From positions 2,046,001 through 2,110,000 of the forward strand of contig NZ_CP022752.1 of NCBI RefSeq assembly GCF_002263515.1: 64,000 nucleotides of DNA, written 5' to 3'. The translations under genes and the position numbers were made by a program. Below are positions 1-8,726 of this stretch, piece by piece. The notes beneath the pieces are model-generated. The model ran no database searches and was not told the origin of the DNA. It was given only the letters and a program-made list of their open reading frames with translations. The first letter of the stretch is position 1. The number at the start of each line of letters is the position of its first letter. Source of the stretch: Actinopolyspora erythraea. GTDB taxonomy: Bacteria > Actinomycetota > Actinomycetes > Mycobacteriales > Pseudonocardiaceae.

Positions 1-13
1 CCTACCGAGGGAA

Positions 14-71
14 CCCCGCGCCCTCGCCCCACCCGGTGCACCCCGGGTGGGGCCAGTGGCGCGGGGTTTTT
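14..71 (+). terminator. Rho-independent terminator of an upstream gene
   Basis: A two-part stem is visible. The outer arms 14-22 and 58-66 pair perfectly over 9 bp, and the inner arms 26-36 and 43-53 pair perfectly over 11 bp. Five T residues follow at 67-71. The T run fixes the direction as plus, so it probably ends a gene lying before the window. metF starts 38 bases later with its own ribosome binding site. Confidence 0.85.
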
Positions 72-108
72 ACCGAGCCGGTGATGACACAGTCAAGGAG
101 GTCAGAAC

Positions 109-1002
109 GTGACCCGGGTCGTGGACCGGCTACAGCCGGGCAGGACCGTGTTCTCGGTGGAGTTCTTCCCGCCGCGCAACGACGACGAAGAGCAGATCCT
201 CTGGAAGACCGTGCGCGAGCTGGAACCGCTGGACCCCGCCTACGTGTCCGTTACTTACGGAGCGGGCGGCTCCAGCAGGGACCGCACGATTCGCACGGTC
301 GGGCGCATAGCCCAGGAAACCACCATGCTGCCGATGGCCCACCTGACCGGTGTGGACCACTCCAAGGACGAGCTCCGGCACGTCGTCGGATCGCTGGCGA
401 ACGAGGGGATCCGGAACATCCTGGCGATCCGGGGGGACCCGCCGGGCGATCCGATGGGGGAGTGGATCCCGCACCCGGACGGGATCCTCTACGCCGACGA
501 GCTGGTTCGGCTGGTTCGTTCCTGCGGCGACTTCTCCGTGGGGGTGGCGGCGTTCCCGCACATGCACCCGCGCTCGACGGACATCGAGACCGAGACCGAT
601 CACCTGGTCAACAAGATCAGAGCCGGGTCGGACTTCGCCGTGGCGCAGCTGTTCCTGCAGCCCGAGTACTTCCTGCGGCTGCGCGACCGGCTGGCTGCCC
701 GCGACTGCCACGTCCCGATCCTGCCGGGGGTGATGCCGATCACCACCCCGAAGGTGTTGAGCAAGTTCCAGCACCTGGCCGGTGTGCCCGTGCCCGCCGA
801 GGTCTCCAACGTGCTCGACCCGTTGGCCGACGACCCCGAGGCGTTCCGCGCGGCTGGGATCGAGCTGAGCACCAGGCTGTGCGAGCGGTTGATCTCCGAA
901 GGGGTTCCCGGTTTGCACTTCTACAGCCTCAACCGGGCCAAGGCCACCCGTGAGGTGGTGGACAACCTCGGTCTGGCCGAGGCTGTCCCGCAGCCCGCCT
1001 GA
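109..1002 (+). CDS. metF: Methylenetetrahydrofolate reductase
   Basis: It reduces 5,10-methylene-THF to 5-methyl-THF for methionine synthesis, in the cytosol with FAD. The 297 residues match the single-domain bacterial MetF TIM barrel. Visible family signatures are VFSVEFFPPRN near the N-terminus (with the conserved Glu), YVSVTYGAGGSS around residue 45, ILAIRGDPP near 105, and the FAVAQLFLQPEYF strand near 175. The GTG start at 109 follows AAGGAGG at 95-101 with 7-base spacing. The gene stands alone between two terminators, so it is probably monocistronic. No SAM or B12 riboswitch is visible in the short leader. Confidence 0.95.
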   Translation: MTRVVDRLQPGRTVFSVEFFPPRNDDEEQILWKTVRELEPLDPAYVSVTYGAGGSSRDRTIRTVGRIAQETTMLPMAHLTGVDHSKDELRHVVGSLANEGIRNILAIRGDPPGDPMGEWIPHPDGILYADELVRLVRSCGDFSVGVAAFPHMHPRSTDIETETDHLVNKIRAGSDFAVAQLFLQPEYFLRLRDRLAARDCHVPILPGVMPITTPKVLSKFQHLAGVPVPAEVSNVLDPLADDPEAFRAAGIELSTRLCERLISEGVPGLHFYSLNRAKATREVVDNLGLAEAVPQPA

Positions 1003-1025
1003 TCCGTCGCGGTCGCGAGTCCTCC

Positions 1026-1058
1026 GGTGCCGCCGTCCCCTTCCGGGGCGGCGGCACC
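1026..1058 (+). terminator. Terminator hairpin after metF
   Basis: Arms 1026-1034 and 1050-1058 pair perfectly over 9 bp, and an inner CCCC/GGGG stem (1037-1040 with 1045-1048) extends the hairpin. It is followed by TTCGTTC, a weak T tract, 24 bases after the metF stop. The rest of the 306-base gap between metF and the next gene shows nothing else I can support. Confidence 0.65.
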
Positions 1059-1308
1059 TTCGTTCACGCCCCGCTCGGGCCTCGCCGAGCCCGGCGGAGT
1101 TCGCCACCCCAGCACCGGGCCGCGTTCGCGGTCGGCGGTGCGGGCTCCCCTCGGTGGGGGAGTGACATCGAACACCCGGCGTGCTCGCCCGTGTGCCTCA
1201 AGTGATCGCCGTTTCGTGGTCAGCTCCCGTCGGTCCCGCGATCACGTGCCGGTTACCCGCCCGCTGTTCCATCGGGGAGTTCCCGGAAACCGACACGGGA
1301 GTATTCCG

Positions 1309-2658
1309 ATGACCAGTGAGTCCAACCCGTCCGCGTCCCACCTCAACCGACGCCGTTTCCTCGCCGCCACCGGCCTGGTAGGCGCCACCGGAGCCCTGCA
1401 GGCGCTGATGAGCAACACCGCCGCGGCGGCGGGACCCGGTCGTGGTGACCGGAGCGTCCGCGCCGCGGCCAACGGTGGTTACGGTGCCCTGCGACCCGCC
1501 CCGCCCGACGGGGAGCTCCTGTTGCCCGCCGGGTTCTCCTACGTGGCGTTCGGCGAGACGGGCAGCACGATGCGGGACGGTCTGCCCACTCCCTCGCGGC
1601 ACGACGGCATGGCGGCCTTCGCGGGGGAGGACGGGACCGTACGGCTGATCCGTAACCACGAGCAGAGCAACGGCTTCGCATTCGCCCAGCCGAGTTATGA
1701 CTCCTTCGGGGCGGGCGGTACGACCACGCTCGTTTTCGACCCGGCCCGGATGCGACTCGTCGAGTCCTTCGCCTCGCTGGCCGGAACGGTGCGCAACTGC
1801 GCGGGCGGTCCCACTCCGAACGGTTCCTGGCTGTCCTGCGAGGAGACCTTCACCGGCCTCGGCGAGAGCAGTCCGCACGGTTACGTGTTCGAGGTCCCGG
1901 TGGACGCCGAGGGGCCGGTCGATCCGGTTCCGTACCCGGCCATGGGACGCTTCACCCACGAAGCGGTCGCCGTGGACCCGGCCACCGGGATCGTCTACGA
2001 GACGGAGGACCGGGGGAGCGCGGGTTTCTACCGCTTCGTTCCAGTGGACCCGGCCGATCTGGGAGCGGGTGGCAGGCTCCAGATGCTGGCGATAGCCGGT
2101 CAGCCCCGTTACGACACCCGCAACGGGCAGCGGCCGGGGCGGGCGCTGCCCGTGGAGTGGGTCGACATCGCCGATCCCGATCCCGACAGCGACGACTCGC
2201 TGGCGGTGTTCTACCAGGGCAGGGAGCAGGGTGGCGCGGTCTTCGCCCGGTTGGAAGGCGCCTGGTTCGGCGATGGCTCGGTGTTCATCAACTCCACCAG
2301 CGGGGGAGACGCCGGTCTCGGCCAGGTCTGGCAGTACCGCCCCGACGGTTCCTCCGGTGGGGAACTCGTGCTGGTCTACGAGTCCACCGATCCGGAACTG
2401 CTGGAGAGTCCGGACAACCTCTGCGTCTCCCCGAACAGCGGCGGCCTGGTGCTGTGCGAGGACGGCAGCGGGGCCGACATGCTGCGCGGAGTCACCCCCG
2501 GCGGGGAGATCTTCGACTTCGCGGCGTTGAACGGCTCCAACACCAGCGAGCTGGCCGGGGCCACTTTCAGCCCCGACGGCAGCGTGCTGTTCTTCAACGT
2601 CCAGACACCCGGGGTGACCTACGCCGTCACCGGTCCCTGGAGCGACGGCGCGCTCTGA
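1309..2658 (+). CDS. Tat-exported PhoX-like (DUF839) protein
   Basis: This is a 449-residue secreted protein of the PhoX/DUF839 beta-propeller family, whose studied members are calcium/iron-dependent alkaline phosphatases; the substrate here is not shown. The N-terminus carries a twin-arginine signal (RRRFLAATG, residues 13-21) and then an Ala-rich region ending near AAAAG. Family signatures are LIRNHEQ, NCAGGPTPNGSWLSCEET, GRFTHEAVAVDP and the C-terminal PDNLCVSPNSGGLVLCED. The ATG at 1309 is preferred because it puts the Tat motif at the N-terminus with GGGAG 7-11 bases upstream; the frame runs open further upstream without coding character. It was probably exported folded. Phosphate control cannot be judged from the sequence. 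Confidence 0.85.
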   Translation: MTSESNPSASHLNRRRFLAATGLVGATGALQALMSNTAAAAGPGRGDRSVRAAANGGYGALRPAPPDGELLLPAGFSYVAFGETGSTMRDGLPTPSRHDGMAAFAGEDGTVRLIRNHEQSNGFAFAQPSYDSFGAGGTTTLVFDPARMRLVESFASLAGTVRNCAGGPTPNGSWLSCEETFTGLGESSPHGYVFEVPVDAEGPVDPVPYPAMGRFTHEAVAVDPATGIVYETEDRGSAGFYRFVPVDPADLGAGGRLQMLAIAGQPRYDTRNGQRPGRALPVEWVDIADPDPDSDDSLAVFYQGREQGGAVFARLEGAWFGDGSVFINSTSGGDAGLGQVWQYRPDGSSGGELVLVYESTDPELLESPDNLCVSPNSGGLVLCEDGSGADMLRGVTPGGEIFDFAALNGSNTSELAGATFSPDGSVLFFNVQTPGVTYAVTGPWSDGAL

Positions 2659-2681
2659 TCGGCCCGCCACCGGTTTCCCGC

Positions 2682-2712
2682 CCCCACCGGTCCCAGCCAG
2701 GGACCGGTGGGG
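2682..2712. terminator. Hairpin between convergent genes
   Basis: A perfect 13-bp stem (2682-2694 with 2700-2712) with a 5-base AGCCA loop lies between the PhoX-like gene (plus) and the SnoaL-like gene (minus). There is no strong T tract on either side. Its position between facing stop codons suggests a bidirectional terminator. Confidence 0.6.
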
Positions 2713-2747
2713 TTGCCCGGGGGGCGGATCGGCTCGGATCGTGCTGG

Positions 2748-3176
2748 TCAGCCGTCCACGCCCAGTTGCTTCATCAGCCAGGGACCGTCCGAGCAGACCC
2801 AGTAGGCCACGAACCTCCCGTCGCGGAACCGCAGGATGTCGTTGCCCGCGAACTCCACCTCGGTGCCCGGCACGGCCGTGGCACCGGCCACGCCGCCCGT
2901 ATAGGTGCCGTTGCCGATCCAGCGCGCGCTGAGCAGGTCGCCCTCCACGATCGGTCCGACGGCGAGCGTGAACCGCAGTTCGTCGAACGGCTGCCTCCCC
3001 AGCTCGACCAGCTTCACCAGGCCCGTCGGGCCGACCAGTTCCCGCTCGGTTCCGGGGCGGATCTCGCCGTGGTGGATGGCGAAGTCCTCGCTGACGAGCT
3101 CCGCCGCCACGTCGTGGTCCCCCGCCCACAGTTCGCTCAGCCAACGCCGGTACAGCTTCTTCGCCGCCTCGTCCAT
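2748..3176 (-). CDS. SnoaL-like/NTF2-fold protein
   Basis: A 142-residue single-domain protein with the NTF2-like alpha+beta cone pattern of SnoaL/ester cyclase proteins. It starts with the helix MDEAAKKLYRRWLSELWAG, followed by VSEDFAIHHGE, a polyketide-cyclase-type strand GTEVEFAGNDILRFRDGRF, and an aromatic C-terminus. The family includes cyclases, isomerases and carrier-like proteins of unknown role, so no reaction is assigned. The ATG at 3176 has AAGGGCA about 6 bases upstream; a longer reading back to 3257 adds an unlikely Arg/Pro-rich leader. It lies 120 bases downstream of the E1 dehydrogenase gene on the same strand and could be its distal operon partner. Confidence 0.7.
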   Translation of the reverse strand: MDEAAKKLYRRWLSELWAGDHDVAAELVSEDFAIHHGEIRPGTERELVGPTGLVKLVELGRQPFDELRFTLAVGPIVEGDLLSARWIGNGTYTGGVAGATAVPGTEVEFAGNDILRFRDGRFVAYWVCSDGPWLMKQLGVDG

Positions 3177-3296
3177 CCCGTGCCCTTCGACCAACCGGTT
3201 GTTCACCCTCCGCGGTGTTCCGATACGCCCTCTCCCCGGAATCGGGGATGACATCACCCGGTTTCCCGCCGAGCCGAACCACTAACCGGCACGACC

Positions 3297-5564
3297 TCAC
3301 AGCATCTCCAGCGCCGTCCGCTCGATGCTTTCCTCGTCCAGCAGCACGTGGTGAGCCGCCTCGCCGAGCGGAATGAAGCTGTCGGCACTGTTCACCCTGC
3401 GTACCGGGCCGGTGAAGCCGGCGTCGGTCAGCGCGGTGACCACGCGTTCCGATATGCCGCCGGAGGCCCTGGTCTCGTCGGCCACCAGCACCCTGCCGGT
3501 GGCCTCGGCGGCCAGCCACAGCTGGTGTCGGGGAAGAGGAGCCAGCCAGCGCAGGTCCAGCACGCGCACCCCCACACCGCGTTGCCGCAGCCGTCGTGCC
3601 ACCCGCAGCCCCATGGCCAGCCCGTTGCCGGACGTGACCAGGGTGAGATCCGAACCGTACACGTATTCGCCCGCCGAGCCGAGCGGCACGTGGCCCGAAT
3701 CGCCGTCGGGATAGGCCGCCGTCCAACCACCGTCACCCGATTCGTGCAGGTCCCGGGTGTGGTACAGCGCTATCGGTTCCAGGAACACGCACACCCGCCC
3801 GTCCACCTCGGCCGCGGCGAGGCAGCTCCGCAGCATCGCCGCCGCGTCGTCCGGCCTGGCGGGGGAGGCGACGACCAGACCGGGAATGTCCAGCAACGCG
3901 GCGACACTGTTGTCGTTGTGGAAGTGGCCGCCGAACCCCCGTTGGTAGGCGTAGCCAGCCACTCTCACGACCATCGGATTCCGGTACCTCCCGTTGGAGA
4001 AGAACCCCGTCGTGCTGGCCTCCCCGCGTATCTGGTCCGCGGCGTTGTGCAGATAGGCCAGGTACTGGATCTCGGGAACCGGCAACAGCCCGGCCAGGCC
4101 CGCACCCAGCGCGGTACCGAGGATGCTCTGCTCGTCCAGCAGGGTGTCGAACACCCGTGCGGCTCCGAACCTCCTGCGCAGCCCTCTCGTTACCCCGTAA
4201 ACCCCACCCTTGCGGGCGACGTCCTGTCCGAAGACCAGTGCCCGCTCGTTGTGCTCCAGCTCTTCGGCCAGCGCACGGTTGATGCTCTGGGCCAGCGTCA
4301 GCGGACTCCCGGTCTCCGACCGGGAGTCACCGGAGACCTCCGCCGGCTCGGCCACGCCCGGGCTCGTCCGGCGCACGCGGTCGGCGATCGCTCCGGGGCT
4401 GTCTCGGGCTATCGGCTCGCGGACCTCGGCGGAACTCGCCAACTTGGGCTGCCCGAGCGCCCACTCCGCAGCCTCGGCCACCTCGGCGCGCTTGGCCTCG
4501 TAGCGCTCGACCACCCGCCGGGGAGACAGCACACCGTGGCGCACCAGGGCCCCGGCGGTGCCCAACAGCGGATCCCGCTCGTAGTCGGCGGTGATCTCCT
4601 CGGGGGAGCGGTAGCCGGACTCCACGTCGGAGCCGGCGTGGCCCATCAGCCGGACGGTGCGCAGATGCAGCAGCGCGGGGCGGCGGTGGGTGCGCACCCA
4701 GTTCGCGGCGCGCTCGGCGACCTCCAGGCACTCCAGGGGATCCCGGCCGTCGGCGCTGAACCAGCTCAACCCGGCACGGGTGCCCAGCGAGTGCCGGATC
4801 CAGCCGTCGGGGGTGGACACGCTGATTCCGATCCCGTTGTCCTCGCACACGAACAGCACGGGCAACGGAATGCGCTGGTAGGCGCAGTGCAGTGCCGTGT
4901 TCAGCGCCCCGGTGGCCGTCGAGTGGTTGGCCGAGGCGTCCCCGAAGCCGCACATCACCACCGAATCCCGGGGCCACTCGGTCCGAAGTCCCAGCTTCGC
5001 GGCGCGTTCGAGGCTGAAGGCCAGCCCCACCGCCCGCGGCAGGTGCGAAGCGATCGTCGAGGTCTGCGGCACGATGCTCAGCTCGCCGCGCCCGAAGACC
5101 TTGTGCCTTCCTCCCGAGATCGGTTCGGCCGCCGCGGCCACGATTCCGAGCAGTACGTCGCGGAGGGGGTCCACGTTGGCAGCTCGTGCCGCTCTGCGCA
5201 GGTAGAAGCCGCCCGAGCGATAGTGGAGCAGCGCGGGGTCGGTGGTTCGCAGCGCCGCCGCGACGGCGGCGTTGGACTCGTGTCCGGCGGAGCCGATGCT
5301 GTAGTAGCCCACGCCCCGCGCGCCCAGCTCGCGCGCGGCCAGGTCCAGGTGTCTGCTGCCGAGTTGGCTGTCGAAGAGCTCGAGCAGCTCCTCCTCGGTG
5401 GTGCCCTCCGAACCGACCGGGGGGAGGGGAAGGGGCGTTTCCGTCGCCGACCACGCGGTCACCTCGCGCAGGAAGTGGTCGTCGATCGGTTCGGTTCGCG
5501 GTGTTGGCCGATTCAATGTCGCTTCCGATTCGTCGTGGACTCCGCCGGTGGCGCGAGCTCTCAC
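3297..5564 (-). CDS. Fused alpha/beta 2-oxoacid dehydrogenase E1
   Basis: A thiamine-diphosphate enzyme carrying E1-alpha and E1-beta in one chain of about 755 residues, of the branched-chain/pyruvate dehydrogenase E1 type that decarboxylates a 2-oxoacid and passes the acyl group to an E2 lipoyl domain. The alpha half (about residues 60-365) has GYYSIGSAGHES and the TPP/Mg motif GFGDASANHS...CEDNGIGISV. The beta half (about 425-755) has GQDVARKGGVYGVTRGL, LDEQSILGTALGAGLAG and GYAYQRGFGGHFHNDNS. No E2 or E3 gene is nearby, so the substrate is open. The GTG at 5564 overlaps the upstream LysR stop as GTGA, suggesting coupled translation; a GTG at 5579 is the alternative. Confidence 0.8.
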   Translation of the reverse strand: MRARATGGVHDESEATLNRPTPRTEPIDDHFLREVTAWSATETPLPLPPVGSEGTTEEELLELFDSQLGSRHLDLAARELGARGVGYYSIGSAGHESNAAVAAALRTTDPALLHYRSGGFYLRRAARAANVDPLRDVLLGIVAAAAEPISGGRHKVFGRGELSIVPQTSTIASHLPRAVGLAFSLERAAKLGLRTEWPRDSVVMCGFGDASANHSTATGALNTALHCAYQRIPLPVLFVCEDNGIGISVSTPDGWIRHSLGTRAGLSWFSADGRDPLECLEVAERAANWVRTHRRPALLHLRTVRLMGHAGSDVESGYRSPEEITADYERDPLLGTAGALVRHGVLSPRRVVERYEAKRAEVAEAAEWALGQPKLASSAEVREPIARDSPGAIADRVRRTSPGVAEPAEVSGDSRSETGSPLTLAQSINRALAEELEHNERALVFGQDVARKGGVYGVTRGLRRRFGAARVFDTLLDEQSILGTALGAGLAGLLPVPEIQYLAYLHNAADQIRGEASTTGFFSNGRYRNPMVVRVAGYAYQRGFGGHFHNDNSVAALLDIPGLVVASPARPDDAAAMLRSCLAAAEVDGRVCVFLEPIALYHTRDLHESGDGGWTAAYPDGDSGHVPLGSAGEYVYGSDLTLVTSGNGLAMGLRVARRLRQRGVGVRVLDLRWLAPLPRHQLWLAAEATGRVLVADETRASGGISERVVTALTDAGFTGPVRRVNSADSFIPLGEAAHHVLLDEESIERTALEML

Positions 5565-6478
5565 TCGGGTGCGGCCCACCGCTCGGCCAGCACCGCGCAG
5601 GTCTTCGCGAGACGCTCCAGTGCCAGTGCGAGCAGTGGGTTGGTGTTGTGCGGGCGGTAGATCACCTGGACGCGGCGGTGGGGTTGTCGTCCCTGGAGCG
5701 GTTTGACGCGCACGTCCTCGTCCCCCACCGCCATGGCCGGCAGCAGGGCGGGACCGAGGCCGCGGGCCACCAGGTCACGGATCACCCCGTAGTCGTTGCT
5801 GCGGAAGACGATGTTCGGCACGAACCCCGCCGCCGCTGCCAGGCGGACCAGCACGCGCGCCCCCGCCGTGTCGTCGCGGGTGCAGGTCCACGAGTCCGCG
5901 GCGAGCTCGTCCAACCGCACCGACTCCCGCGCGGCCAGCGGGTGTCCGGTCGGCAGGCAGAGCCGCAGCGGCTCGGCGAGCAATTCCTCCACCCGGAGCT
6001 CCGCCGGCCAGCTGCGGGGGTCGAGATCGTACTCGAACACCACGGCCGCGTCCACGTTGCCGTCGAGGACCTCACCGATGACCTCGTCCGGCTCGCCCTC
6101 GTCGAGCTGGACCCTCGCGTTCGGGCGCTCGGCGACTACCGCGGCCAGCACGTCCGGCAGCACCCGTGCGTTGGCGGTGGCGAAGCTGGCCAGCCGCAGA
6201 CTGCCGGTTTCCCCCACCGCCACGGCGCGGATCTCGCGCTCCACGGTCTCCAACTCCCCCAGCAGTTCCTTGCTGCGTTGTGCCAGCCGTTCCGCGAGGG
6301 GGGTGCAGTGGATACTGCGCGCGGTTCGCTCGAACAGGTTCGCGCCGACGGCTCGTTCCAACAGCACCATCTGCTGTGACACGGCCGAGGGGGTGTAACC
6401 GAGGGTTCGCCCGGCTTCGGCGAACGATCCCGTTCGCACGCATTCCCGCAGCGTCCGCAGGTGTATCGGATTGAGCAC
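5561..6478 (-). CDS. LysR-family transcriptional regulator
   Basis: A 305-residue LysR regulator. Residues 1-62 form the winged helix-turn-helix (NPIHLRTLRECVRTGSFAEA, GYTPSAVSQQMVLLE, GANLFERTAR), followed by the linker helix and a periplasmic-binding-type effector domain with LRLASFATANARVLPDVL and VVFEYDLDP. The GTG at 6478 has GGAAGG 6-11 bases upstream; longer readings add a Pro/Arg-rich tail. It overlaps the E1 dehydrogenase start by 4 bases in the same direction. This is unusual, because most LysR genes are divergent from their targets, and it implies shared transcription. An effector related to the E1 or the upstream aldehyde dehydrogenase is plausible but inferred. Confidence 0.88.
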   Translation of the reverse strand: MLNPIHLRTLRECVRTGSFAEAGRTLGYTPSAVSQQMVLLERAVGANLFERTARSIHCTPLAERLAQRSKELLGELETVEREIRAVAVGETGSLRLASFATANARVLPDVLAAVVAERPNARVQLDEGEPDEVIGEVLDGNVDAAVVFEYDLDPRSWPAELRVEELLAEPLRLCLPTGHPLAARESVRLDELAADSWTCTRDDTAGARVLVRLAAAAGFVPNIVFRSNDYGVIRDLVARGLGPALLPAMAVGDEDVRVKPLQGRQPHRRVQVIYRPHNTNPLLALALERLAKTCAVLAERWAAPE

Positions 6479-6646
6479 GTTGCCTTCCGGGTAGGGGACT
6501 GTTTCGGTTGACCCGGTGGCGCGGGTGGTGGGACGTCCCACGGTTTCCCTCACCGGGAGCCCGCGCGGTGGTCGTCGCGCGGGTGCCTCCGGCCGGTTCG
6601 TGGTGTGTCCGAAGCGCACCCCGGTGGTGCGCTCGGGACGAGCCTT

Positions 6647-8251
6647 TCACCGGTGTCCGCGCAGCTCCGTGGGAAGGCGGTAGTCGAGCTGCGGCTCCAC
6701 CGCCCCGACGTCCATCTGCGCCTTCTGCAGCTTGCCCGAGAAGTCCCAGTTCAGCGACTGCCACCGCGTGAACTGGTCGATGACCCACATGCCGGACAGC
6801 CTGCTGCCGTTGCCGGATCTGCCGTTGCCGCCGAACGGAAGGTGCGCCTCGGCCCCCGAAGTGGAGTTGTTGGCGCTGACCATGCCCGCGCCGATCCCCT
6901 CCCGGAACCGGAAGGCCGTCCCCGGGTCGGTGGTGTACACGGCGGCGGAGAGTCCGTATCCCGGCATGTTGCCGAGTTCGATGGCCTCTTCCAGGGTTTC
7001 GAAGGTGGTCACCCCCACGATGGGGCCGAAGGTTTCCCGCCGGAAGAGCGTGTCCTCGGTTCGCAGCCCGTCCACCAGCACCGGGTGGTAGTACAGCCCC
7101 GTCGAGTGGTCACCGCGGAACCCCTTGCGGGGGTTGGAGTCGGTGATCCGGCCGGTGGATTCCGAACCGAGCACCCGGTGGTGCGGCGCTATCTCCTCGA
7201 GGAAGCTCTCGAACCCGTCGGCGAACTTGCGGTCCAGCATCGGGCCGTAGAGCACGTCCTGGGTCGGGTTTCCGATCGTCGCCTCTCGCAGCGCGGTGTC
7301 CAACCGCGAGACGAACTCGTCGTGCACGTCCCGGTGAACGATCAGGTTGCCCAGGGAGGTGCAGCGCTGTCCCCCGGTTCCCCATCCGGAGAACAGCGCT
7401 CCCTCCACGGCCAGGTCCAGCTCCGCGTCGGCGGCGACCACCATCGGGTTCTTGCCGCCGAGCTCCAGGCAGGGGGTCTGCAGGTGCCGACCGCACAGTT
7501 CACCGATGTCACGGCCGACGTCGCTGGATCCGGTGAACCCGACCTTGTCGACCGCACCGTCCTCCAGCGCTGCCCGCAGCCCCTCGAAGGTCGGTTGTCC
7601 CTCCGCGTACACCAGATTCAGCGCACCCGCCGGAACTCCCGCACGCCACGCCAGCTCGGCCAGGGCACGTGCGGTGGCCGCCGCGTACTCGGCTGGTTTC
7701 CACACCACGGCGTTGCCGCAGACGAGGGCCGGGGCCAGGTACCAGGAGGGGACCGCCACGGGGAAGTTCCCCGCCGTGATCACCGCTGCCACGCCGACGG
7801 GGGCGCGAAACGTGAACAGCTGTTTGTCCGGCATTTCGGAGGGGACGGTCTGACCGTAGAGCCTGCGTCCCTCCCCGACGAAGTAGTCGCAGGTGTCGAT
7901 GATCTCCTGCACCTCACCGAGGGCCTCGGTGTAGGGCTTGCCGATCTCGCGGGTGACCAGTCCGGCCAGTGCCTGCTTGTTGGCCTCGACGAGCCTGCCG
8001 AAGCCCGCGACCACTCGTCCCCGTACGGGGGCGGGGACGCGGGACCACTCCCGTTGTGCCTGTTTGGCTCGTCGCGCGGCTGCCAGGAACGTGTCCGGCC
8101 CGTCCAGTTGGACCCGCGCGACCACGTCGTCCAGCTCCGCCGGGTTCCGCGAGAGATACTGCCCGTACTCCCCCCGCGGGGCACTGCTCCCCGTGGAACC
8201 GCCGGTCTCCTCGGGTGAACCGATCACCGAACCGCACGTCGTAGCCTCCAC
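6647..8251 (-). CDS. NAD(P)-dependent aldehyde dehydrogenase
   Basis: An ALDH-superfamily enzyme of about 534 residues oxidising an aldehyde to the acid. Visible are the Rossmann motif FTGSSDVGRDIG, the general-base Glu in ELGGKNP, and the nucleophile Cys in GTGGQRCTSLGN; the C-terminus has ANNSTSGAEAHLPFGG. The arrangement resembles the benzaldehyde/aromatic ALDH branch, but the substrate is not determined by sequence alone. The start is uncertain: GTG at 8251 gives a normal family length but has only a distant AGGA. The frame stays open to 8620 without conserved content. It lies 168 bases upstream of the LysR gene on the same strand, so aldehyde oxidation, LysR and the E1 dehydrogenase may form one metabolic unit. 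Confidence 0.88.
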   Translation of the reverse strand: MEATTCGSVIGSPEETGGSTGSSAPRGEYGQYLSRNPAELDDVVARVQLDGPDTFLAAARRAKQAQREWSRVPAPVRGRVVAGFGRLVEANKQALAGLVTREIGKPYTEALGEVQEIIDTCDYFVGEGRRLYGQTVPSEMPDKQLFTFRAPVGVAAVITAGNFPVAVPSWYLAPALVCGNAVVWKPAEYAAATARALAELAWRAGVPAGALNLVYAEGQPTFEGLRAALEDGAVDKVGFTGSSDVGRDIGELCGRHLQTPCLELGGKNPMVVAADAELDLAVEGALFSGWGTGGQRCTSLGNLIVHRDVHDEFVSRLDTALREATIGNPTQDVLYGPMLDRKFADGFESFLEEIAPHHRVLGSESTGRITDSNPRKGFRGDHSTGLYYHPVLVDGLRTEDTLFRRETFGPIVGVTTFETLEEAIELGNMPGYGLSAAVYTTDPGTAFRFREGIGAGMVSANNSTSGAEAHLPFGGNGRSGNGSRLSGMWVIDQFTRWQSLNWDFSGKLQKAQMDVGAVEPQLDYRLPTELRGHR

Positions 8252-8694
8252 CTGGGCACCCCATTCCTGCTGGTGTGTTGTCCACGGTCGGGAAGCGGGA
8301 CCCGCCGCGCTCTCGTTACCGCCACCGTAGACCGTGTTCCGCTCTCGGTAGAGGACTTCAAGCACGATTCCTGTTCGTGTCGAGCGACAGTGAAGCTTGT
8401 CCTCACCTCGGCGATGCAACAGTGAAGCTGGTGTGCGCCGGGCGTTCGCCACCTGGTTCTCGTTCCGCTGTCGGCGAAGGTTGTCAACTGTAGCAGCGAC
8501 TGTTGTTTCAGTGTTAATTGAAATCAATGCTCTGATTCCCAGTGGACTCCAACACGAGAGAACCGAGCGACAGGAGGGCGGTGGGGACAACCGCTCCGGA
8601 GTGTGCGGCTCGGTCCGCACACCCCGACCCGTGAGCCCGGTTACCGCCGATCAGCGATTCTTTCCGGGGGGCGTGGTCCGTTCCGGAACTTCCC
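8252..8694. other. Intergenic region upstream of the aldehyde dehydrogenase
   Basis: No gene is supported here. The stretch 8460-8535 is clearly poorer in G+C than its surroundings and contains an inverted repeat at 8518-8529. It probably holds the promoter region of the minus-strand aldehyde dehydrogenase, which would give a long leader if GTG 8251 is the true start. Confidence 0.5.
8518..8529. promoter_or_regulatory. AT-rich inverted repeat, possible operator
   Basis: ATTGA and TCAAT arms separated by two A residues form a short dyad in an AT-rich island. It is about 270 bases before the aldehyde dehydrogenase start. The dyad is compatible with a LysR or MarR type operator, but no binding partner can be assigned from sequence. 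Confidence 0.3.
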
Positions 8695-8726
8695 GAACGG
8701 CGGTGGGAAGCGTTCGAACGCCGTTC
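8695..8726 (-). terminator. Hairpin at the end of the DUF6355-like gene
   Basis: Arms 8695-8702 and 8719-8726 pair perfectly over 8 bp around a 16-base loop. The hairpin begins inside the stop codon of the minus-strand gene ending at 8725. There is no T tract after it, so it is a weak terminator candidate. Confidence 0.4.
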
